Assembly (NCBI RefSeq): GCF_018294505.1
Contig: NC_057811.1
Coordinates: forward strand, 26,732,473-26,796,472
Source: Triticum aestivum
Taxonomy: Eukaryota; Streptophyta; Magnoliopsida; Poales; Poaceae
DNA: 64,000 nucleotides
Direction of reading: 5' to 3'
The notes under the pieces were generated by a model. The model searched no databases and had not been told where the DNA came from. It saw only the letters and a list, made by a program, of their open reading frames with translations. This document shows positions 56,292 to 64,000 of this stretch, one piece after another (position 1 is the first letter of the stretch; every line of letters starts with the position of its first letter). The translations under genes and the position numbers were made by a program.

Positions 56292-57560
56292 TGCTTGTGA
56301 GATAATTTTAGTCAACGGGTCTGTCACATTCAGATCCGTAAGTATTTTGCAAATTTCTATGTCTACAATGCTCTGCACGGAGCTACTCTAGCTAATTGCT
56401 CCCACTTTCAATATGTATCTAGACCGAGACTTAGAGTCATCTAGATTAGTGTCAAAACTTGCATCGACGTAACCCTTTACGACGAACCTTTTGTCACTTC
56501 CATAATCGAGAAACATATCCTTATTCCAGTAAGGATAATTTTGACCGCTGTCTAGTGATCTACTCCTAGCTCACTATTGTACTCCCTTGCCAAAATCAGT
56601 GTAGGGTATACAATAGATCTGGTACACAACATGGCATACTTTATAGAACCTATGGCCGAGGCATAGGGAATGACTTTCATTCTTTTTCTATCTTCTGCCG
56701 TGGTCGGGCTTTGAGTCTTCCTCAATTTCACACCTTGTAACACAGGCAAGAAACTCTTTCTTTGACTGTTCCATTTTGAACTACTTCAAAATCTTGTCAA
56801 GGTATGTACTCATTGAAAAAACTTATCAAGCGTTTTGATCTATCTCTATAGATCTTGATGCTCAATATGTAAGTAGCTTCACCGAGGTCTTTCTTTGAAA
56901 AACTCCTTTCAAACACTCCTTTATGCTTTGCAGAATAATTCTATATTATTTCCGATCAACAATATGTCATTCACATATACTTATCAGAAATGTTGTAGTG
57001 CTCCCACTCACTTTCTTGTAAATACAGGCTTGACCGCAAGTCTGTATAAAACTATATCATTTGATCAACTCATCAAAGCGTATATTCCAACTCCGAGATA
57101 CTTGCACCAGTCCATAGATGGATCGCTGGAGCTTGCATATTTTGTTAGCACCTTTAGGATTGACAAAACCTTCTGGTTGCATCATATACAACTCTTCTTT
57201 AATAAATCCATTAAGGAATGCAGTTTTGTTTGTCCATTTGCCAGATTTCATAAAATGCGGCAATTGCTAACATGATTCGGACAGACTTAAGCATAGATAC
57301 GAGTGAGAAACTCTCATCATAGTCAACACCTTAAACTTGTCGAAAACCTTTTGCGACAATTCTAGCTTTGTAGATAGTAACACTACTATCAGCGTCCGTC
57401 TTCCTCTTGAAGATCCATTTAATCTCAATGGCTCGCCGATCATTGGGCAAGTCAATCAAAGTCCATACTTTGTTCTCATACATGGATCTCATCTCAGATT
57501 TCATGGCCTCAAGCCATTTTGCGGAATCTGGGCTCACCATCGCTTCTTCATAGTTCGTAG
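56292..57560 (-). pseudogene. C5 reverse transcriptase and RNase H relics
   Basis: RNase H is reduced: the segment coding for the central catalytic Glu region is largely missing between about 56370 and 56450. RT pieces are visible in several frames: NKICKLQRSIYGLVQVSRSW (57263-57057 frame), AFLNGFIKEELYMMQPEGFV, and WIFKRKTDADSSVTI. The YVDD region near 56970 is altered by indels. The 56552-56554 TAG sits at the same Trp codon as the C4 stop. Confidence 0.8.
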
Positions 57561-58850
57561 GTTCGTCATGGTCTAGTAACATAACCTCCAGAACAGGATT
57601 ACCGTACCACTCTGGTGCGCATCTTACTCTTGTTGACCTACGAGGTTCAGTAATAACTTGATCTGAAGTTCCATGATCATCATCATTAACTTCCTCACTA
57701 ATTGGTATATGCGTCACAGAAACTGGTTTCTGCGATGAACTACTTTCCAATAAGGGAGCAGGTACAATTACCTCATCAAGTTCTACTTTCCTCCCACTCA
57801 CTTCTTTCGAGAGAAACTCCTTCTCTAGAAAGGATCCATACTTAGCGACGAATGTCTTGCCTTCGGATCTGTGATAGAAGGTGTACCCAACTGTCTCCTT
57901 TGGGTATCCTATGAAGACACATTTCTCCGATTTGGGTTTGAGCTTATCCGGATGAAACTTTTTCACATAAGCATCGCAACCCCAAACTTTAAGAAACGAC
58001 AACTTTGGTTTCTTGCCAAATCACAGTTCATAAGATGTCGTCTCAACGGATTTAGATGGTACCCTATTTAACGTGAATGTAGCTGTCTCTAATGCATAAC
58101 CCCAAAACGATAGTGGTAGATCGGTAAGAGACATCATATATTGCACCATATCTAATAAAGTACGGTTACGATGTTCGGACACACCATTATACTGTGGTGT
58201 TCCAGGTGGCGTGAGTAGTGAAACTATTTCACATTGTTTTTACTGAAGGCCAAACTCGTAACTCAAATACTCTTCTCCACGGTCAGATCGTAGAAACTTT
58301 ATTTTCTTGTTACGATGATTTTCCACTTCACTCTGAAATTATATGAACTTTTCAAATGTTTCAGACTTCTGTTTCATTAAGTAGATATACCCATATCTGC
58401 TCAAATCATCTGTGAAGGTCAGAAATTAATGATACCCGCTACGAGCCTCAACACTCATCGGATCGCATACATCAGTATGTATGATTTCCAACAAATCTGT
58501 TGCTCTCTCCATAGTTCCGGAGAACGGCGTTTTAGTCATCTTGCCCATGAGGCACGGTTCTTAAGCATCAAGTGATTCATAATCAAGTGATTCCAAAATC
58601 CCATCAGTATGGAGTTTCTTCATGCGCTTTACACCAATATGACCTAAACGGCAGTGCCACAAATAAGTTGCACTATCATTATTAACTTTGCATCTTTTGG
58701 CTTCATTATTATGTATATGTGTATCACTACGATCGAGATCCAACAAACCATTTTATTGGGTGTATGACCATAGAAGGTTTTATTCATGTAAACAGAACAA
58801 CAATTATTCTCTAATTTAAATGAATAACCGTATTGCAACAAACATGATCA
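57561..58850 (-). pseudogene. C5 integrase relics
   Basis: The best preserved stretch is 57331-58002, with LKVWGCDAYVKKFHPDKLKP, FIGYPKETVGYTFYHRSEGK, the acidic spacer, and EPRRSTRVRCAPEWYGNPVL. The zinc domain lies at about 58561-58746 (YLWHCRLGHIGVKRMKKLH); the second Cys pair is damaged after LDYESLDA by a stop. The core D and E motifs are split over frames. Confidence 0.8.
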
Positions 58851-59930
58851 AATCATATTCATGCTCAACGCAAACACCAAATAACACTTATTTAGTTTCA
58901 ACACTAATCCCGAAAGTACAGGGAGTGTGCGATGATGATCATATCAATCTTGGAACCACTTCCAACACACATCGTCACTTCACCCTTAACTAGTCTCTGT
59001 TCATTCTGCAACTCCTGATTCGAGTTACTAATCTTAGCAACTAAACTAGTATCAAATACTGAGGGGTTGCTATAAACACTAGTAAAGTACACATAAATAA
59101 CATGTATATCAAATATACCTGTGTTTACTTTGCCATCCTTCTTATCCGCCAAATACTTGGGGTAGTTCCGCTTCCAGCGACCAGTCCCTTTGCAGTAGAA
59201 TCACTTAGTCTCAGGCTTAAGTACAGACTTGGGCTTCTTCACTTGAGTAGCAACTTGCTTGCCGTTCTTTTTGAAGTTCCCCTTCTATCCCTTTGCCCTT
59301 TTCTTGAAACTAGTGGTCTTGTTAACCATCAACACTTGATGCTCTTTCTTGATTTCTACCTTCGTCGATTTCAGCATCGCGAAGAGCTCGGGAATTACTT
59401 TCATCATCCCTTACATACTATAGTTCATCACGAAGTTCTACTAACTTGGTGATGGTGACTAGAGAATTCTGTCAATCACTATTTTATCTGGAAGATTAAC
59501 TCCCCTTGATTCAAGCGATTGTAGTACCCAGACAATTTGAGCACATGCTCACTGCTTGAGCTATTCTCCTCCATCTTTTAGCTATAGAACTTGTTGGAGA
59601 CTTCATATCTCTCAACTCGGGTATTTGCTTGAAATATTAACTTCAACTCCTGGAACATCTCATATGGTCCATGACGTTCAAAACGTCTTTGAAGTCCCGA
59701 TTCTAAGCCGTTAAGCATGGTGCACTAAACTATCAAGTAGTCATCATATTGAGCTAGCCAAACATTCATAACGTCTGCATCTGCTCCTGCAATAGGTCTG
59801 TCACCTAGCGGTGCATCAAGGACATAATTTTTCTGTGCAGCAATGAGGATAATCCTCAGATCACGGATCCAATCCGCATCTTTGCTACTAACATCTTTCA
59901 ACATAATTATTCTCTAGGAACACATCAAAA
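58851..59930 (-). pseudogene. C5 gag and protease relics
   Basis: Protease relic with a damaged active-site region (PSVFDTSLVAKISNS in place of a DTGA motif). The gag zinc knuckle region at about 59165-59205 keeps CCAG where C1 has a stop. Gag fragments are recognised against C1 33019-33801 but contain many indels; the start codon region near 59930 is lost. Confidence 0.75.
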
Positions 59931-61160
59931 ATAAACACAGGGAAGCAACAACGCGAGCTATTGATATACAACATAATTTGCAAAATACCAGGACTAAGTT
60001 CATGATAAATTTAAGTTCAATTAATCATATTACTTAAGAACTCCCACTTAGATAGACATCTCTCTAATCCTCTAAGTGATCACGTGATCCATATCAACTA
60101 AACCATGTCCGATCATCACGTGAGATGGAGTAGTTTCAACGGTGAACATATCTACTATATGATTCACGCTCGACCTTTCGGTCTCCGTGTTCCGAGGCCA
60201 TATCTGCATATGCTAGGCTCGTCAAGTTTAACCTGAGTATTCCGTGTGTGCAACTGTTTTGCACCCGTTGTATTTGAACGTAGAGCCTATCACACCCGAT
60301 CATCACGTGGTGTCTCAGCATGAATAACTTTCGCAACGGTGCATACTCAGGGAGAACACTTTTATCTTGAAATTTTAGTGAGAGATCATCTTATAATGCT
60401 ACAGTCAATCAAAGAAAGATAAGATGCATAAAAGATAAACATCACATGCAATCAATATCAGTGATATGATATGGCCATCATCATCTTGTGCTTGTGATCT
60501 CCATCTCCGAAGCACCGTCATGATCACCATCGTCACCGGCTCGACACCTTGATCTCCATCGTAGCATCGTTGTCGTCTCGCCAACTATCGCTTTTACGAC
60601 TATCGCTAACGCTTAGTGATAAAGTAAAACAATTACATGGCGATTGCATTGCATACAATAAAGCAACAACCATATGGCTCCTGCCAGTTGCCGATAACTC
60701 GGTTACAAAACATGATCATCTCATACAATAAAATATAGCATCATGTCTTGACCATATCACATCCCAACATGCCCTGCAAAAACAAGTTAGACGTCCTCTA
60801 CTTTGTTGTTGCAAGTTTTACGTGGCTGCTACGGGCTTAGCAAGAACCGTTCTTAGCTACGCATCAAAACCACAACGATAGTTTGTCAAGTTGGTGCTGT
60901 TTTAACCTTCGCAAGGACCGGGCGTAGCCACACTCGGTTCAACTAAAGTGAGAGAGACAGACACCCGCCAGTCACCTTTAAGCAACGAGGGCTCGCAACG
61001 GTGAAACCAGTCTCGCGTAAGCGTAAGCATAATGTTCGTCCGGGCCGCTTCATCTCACAATACCGCTGAACCAAAGTATGACATGCTGGTAAGCAGTATG
61101 ACTTATATCGCCCACAACTCACTTGTGTTCTACTCGTGCATAGCATCAACGCATAAAACC
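59931..61160 (-). other. C5 untranslated leader
   Basis: Aligns with the C2 leader (36833-37830) over its LTR-proximal kilobase and with C1 in patches. Non-coding. Confidence 0.8.
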
Positions 61161-61174
61161 AGGCTCGGATGCCA
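61161..61174 (-). other. C5 primer binding site
   Basis: Minus-strand TGGCATCCGAGCCT next to the LTR, an initiator-Met-like PBS with small changes. Confidence 0.65.
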
Positions 61175-61175
61175 C

Positions 61176-62916
61176 TGTTGGGGAACGTAGTAATTTCAAA
61201 AAAATTCCTACACACATGCAAGATCATGGTGATGCATAGCAACGAGAGGGGAGAGTGTTGTCCACGTACCCTCGTAGACCGAAAGCGGAAGCGTTATCAC
61301 AACGCGGTTGATGTAGTCGTACGTCTTCACGATCCGACCGATCAAGTACCGAACGCATGGCACCTCCGAGTTCAGCACACGTTCAGCTCGATGACGTCCC
61401 TCGAACTCTGATCCAGCCGAGTGTTGAGGGAGAGTTTCGTCAGCACGACGACGTGGTGACGATGATGATGTTCTACCGACGCAGGGCTTCGCCTAAGCTC
61501 CGCAACGATATTATCGAGGTGTAATATGGTGGAGGGGGGCACCGCACACGGCTAAAAGATCGTAGATCAATCATGTGTCTAGAGGTGCCCCCTGCCCCCG
61601 TATGTAAAGGAGCAAGGGGGAGGCCGGCTGGCCCTTGGGGCGTGCCAAAGAGGGGGGAGTCCTCCTCCTAGTAGGAGTAGGAATCCCCTTTCCTAGTCCA
61701 ACTAGGAAGAGAGAAGGGGGAAGGAAAGAGAGGGAGAGGGAGAGGGAAAGAGGGGCTGCGCCCCCCTCCCCTAGTCCAATTCGGACTCCTCATGGGAGGG
61801 GGCGCGCCACCTCCTGGGATGCTGCCCTCTCTCTCCCCTCAAGCCCACTAAGGCCCAATACTTCCCCGGGGGGTTCCGGTAACCCCTCCGGCACTCCGGT
61901 TTTATCCGAAACTTCTCCGGAACACTTCCGGTGTCCGAATATGTTCGTCCAATATATTAATCTTTATGTCTCGACCATTTCAAGATTCCTCGTCATGTTC
62001 GTGATCACAGCCGGGACTCCGAACAACCTTCGGTACATCAAAACATATAAACTCATAATATAACTGTCATCGTAACTTTAAGCGTGCGGACCCTACGGGT
62101 TCGAGAACTATGTAGACATGACCGAGACACCTCTCCAGTCAATAACCAGTAGCGGGACCTGGATGTCCATATTGGCTCCCACATATTCTACGAACATCTT
62201 TATCGGTCAAACCGCATAACAACATACGTTGTTCCCTTTGTCATTGGTATGTTACTTGCCCGAGATTCGATCGTCGGTATCTCGATACCTAGCTCAATAT
62301 CGTTACCGGCAAGTCTCTTTACTCGTTCCGTAATACATCATCCCGCAACTAACGCATTAGTTACAATGCTTGCAAGGCTTATAGTGATGTGCATTACCGA
62401 GTGGGCCCAGAAATACCTCTCCGACAATCGGAGTGACAAATCCTAATCTCGAAATACGCCAACCCAACAAGTACCTTTGGAGACACCTGTAGAGCACCTT
62501 TATAATCACCCAGTTACGTTGTGATGTTTGGTAGCACACAAAGTGTTCCTCCGGTAAACGGGAGTTGCATAATCTCATACTCATAGGAACATGTATAAGT
62601 CATGAAGAAAGCAATAACAACATACTAAACGATCGAGTGCTAAGCTAACGGAATGGGTCAAGTCAATCACGTCATTCTCCTAATGAGGTGATCCCGTTAA
62701 CCAAATGACAACTCGTGTCTATGGCTAGGAAACATAACCATCTTTGATTAACGAGCTAGTCAAGTAGAGGCATACTAGTGACACTCTGTTTGTCTATATA
62801 TTCACACATGTATTATGTTTCCGGTTAATACAATTCTAGCATGAATAATAAACATTTATCATGATATAAGGAAATAAATAATACTTTATTATTGCCTCTA
62901 GGGCATATTTCCTTCA
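61176..62916 (-). repeat. C5 5' LTR (1741 bp)
   Basis: TGTTGGGGAACGTAG to CATATTTCCTTCA, followed by the AGTAC TSD. The TATA-like site at about 61600 carries a change from the left copy. Confidence 0.94.
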
Positions 62917-62921
62917 AGTAC

Positions 62922-63975
62922 CCTAGTCCTACTTTGGTGGATGTATTGTGTGTTCTTGTGTTCTTGAGCTAGCTACGGGGTGTAACTTGCCCAAAAGAGC
63001 CGAATCCCTCTCCTGGTCGCCTCAGGCCTCCTTTTATAGGCAAAAAGGGGTCGCCACAGTGGCACACAGGAGGTGGAAAGGTGTACAGCGCGCGAGCTTA
63101 TCGCCCGGCATTACGGGACAAAGCGCATTAAATGCGCTACTTAGGTGTCCATTAGCTTTATCGGGGACGGGAACGAGGCCCGTCCCGTCCGTCGCCGCTC
63201 CGCCTCGCTTTGACACGCGCCCAGGCCAGCGATGCGTGCGGTGCCATGTAGGCAGGCAGGCTGTTGAGGTGGCGCGGTGGTGCAGCCTTCACGAAGATCT
63301 GCATGCCACCACGCAGGTCCTTGCTGAGTTGGTGTAGAGGCCGCTCGTCGCCACGCAGGTGCCTGCCCAACTGGTTGAGCTAGCAGCTGCTTGGGGACGG
63401 CGGTGGAGTCTTGGTTGGTGCGGGCCTGTCAGTGGCCCCGCTGATGCCCTCGGCAAGGGTCTTGCCGGGGGCTCGGCAAGGGTCTTGCCATGGCGTTGCG
63501 GTCGTTCCCGGCAAGGCGCTTGCCGGGGGTCTTGTGGATTCCCTCGGCTGGGATCCCGCCGAGGGTCGCCGTCTTCTGGTCCTCATCTGATCTCACATGT
63601 TTATGATCTTGACAAAGATCTGCATGCCAACACAGAGGCGCCTCCCGAGCCCTGGTTCCAATGTAGTTGGTTGGTTGGTGTTGGAACCCACGGGCTCAAG
63701 GGAGGCCTGTTCTGCTGGCATCGGGCAAGTTGCCCCGGCAAGGCTCTTGCCGGGGCCGCGGAGGCCGCCCCGGCAAGGGTCTTGCCGGCGGAGTCCACCT
63801 CGCCCTTTTCCTCTCCTGTGTTTCTTGTCTTGGCGTGGCCTTGGTTGTCTTGCGCTTCGGCTTCTCTCCGGCTTCCCTCTTCTGCCCTGCTAGGTGTGGC
63901 CACGGCGCGTGGCTCTGACTTCCCGTGCACAAGTAAAGAGGTCAAAAGGAGAGCCCCTACTTTTGTACACCGACA
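62922..63975 (-). repeat. G2 5' LTR, inner part after C5 insertion
   Basis: Continues the G2 LTR from CCTAGTCCTACTTTGG to ACACCGACA, then the CATAC TSD. Compared with the left LTR it has scattered transitions. It keeps cleaner GGCAAGGGTCTTGCC palindromes at about 63450-63490 and 63735-63790. Confidence 0.92.
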
Positions 63976-64000
63976 CATACATGGATCCCATCTCAGATTT

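Larger units (their letters stand above)
54349..62916 (-). mobile_element. C5: complete Angela-type copia inserted in the G2 LTR
   Basis: Two full LTRs (54349-56091, 61176-62916) flanked by the perfect TSD AGTAC (54344-54348 and 62917-62921). All parts of an 8.6-kb copia are present in order on the minus strand, but the coding region is heavily broken. It is the innermost and thus youngest layer here, despite its poor coding state, so it probably moved as a non-autonomous copy. Confidence 0.95.
48151..63975 (-). mobile_element. G2: non-autonomous Tat-like gypsy carrying only an antisense gene
   Basis: LTRs of 1188 bp at 48151-49338 and at 54215-54348 plus 62922-63975 (interrupted by C5; the sum without the C5 TSD copy is again 1188). 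Flanked by the perfect TSD CATAC. The reverse PPT (GGAGCCCCCGGG) right of the left LTR and a PBS-like site left of the right LTR show minus orientation. The 4.9-kb internal domain has no gag, protease, RT or integrase; its only coding content is a spliced gene on the plus strand. Intact ends and TSD mean that it inserted as a complete unit, probably using proteins of a related element. Confidence 0.88.
44914..64000 (-). mobile_element. C4: Angela-type copia, split by G2, extends beyond window
   Basis: The left (3') LTR is 44914-46654, then internal sequence to 48150. G2 (48151-63975) interrupts its RT gene between GTTCTCATAC and CATACATGGATCCC, duplicating CATAC. C4 sequence resumes at 63976 and leaves the window at 64000. 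The RNA-sense strand is minus. Confidence 0.92.

Noticed and set aside
1..64000. Intact host genes, tRNA or rRNA genes
   Set aside because: No convincing host exon set, cloverleaf or rRNA sequence was recognised. PBS sites resemble tRNA 3' ends but are primer sites.

Overview
The window looks like intergenic DNA from a large Triticeae (wheat, Aegilops or barley type) genome. I find no intact host gene, rRNA, tRNA or CRISPR array. Nearly every base belongs to LTR retrotransposons nested in one another. The copia LTRs end in the CTAGGGCATATTTCC motif typical of BARE1/WIS/Angela elements, and the gypsy elements have the dual RNase H layout of the Tat/Retand lineage. Family names come from memory of such elements, not from a search. 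No ORF is an intact polyprotein.

Layout. (T1) 1-17777: a tandem copia array on the minus strand with three LTRs and two near-identical degenerate internal domains (LTR-int-LTR-int-LTR, period about 7.43 kb). Its last LTR is a chimera with an internal 783-bp duplication. 17778-20274: non-LTR DNA of uncertain class, including one arm of a long inverted repeat whose partner lies at about 43.83-44.06 kb. (D1) 20275-21193 plus 43132-43423: a DNA transposon or gene-fragment carrier split by G1. (G1) 21194-43131: a Tat-type Ty3-gypsy element on the plus strand, flanked by the target-site duplication (TSD) ACCGG. It carries broken gag-pol, a 72-73 bp tandem array after pol, and an intron-containing coiled-coil gene on the opposite strand before the 3' LTR. 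G1 is itself filled by copia C1 (28928-36832; outer part of its left LTR deleted) and a remnant of copia C2 (36833-39566).

43424-44298 is mostly unclassified. 44299-44913 is an old copia LTR fragment (C3). It was hit by copia C4 (44914 to beyond the window), whose RT region was hit by gypsy G2 (48151-63975, TSD CATAC). The right LTR of G2 was then hit by copia C5 (54349-62916, TSD AGTAC). This is a four-level nest, proven by TSDs at its two inner levels and supported by junctions at the outer one.

The most interesting content is in the two Tat-type elements. Each carries a multi-exon gene antisense to the element, encoding low-complexity acidic/basic segments and long coiled coils. In G2 this gene is the only coding content: gag and pol are gone, yet both LTRs are the same length (1188 bp) and the TSD is perfect. 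G2 was therefore mobilised, very probably in trans. Other signals are TAG stop codons that fit C-to-T decay at CHG methylation sites, several template-switch or filler-DNA scars, PPT-like sequence inside each unit of the G1 array, and near-perfect hairpins repeated inside an intron of the G1 antisense gene.
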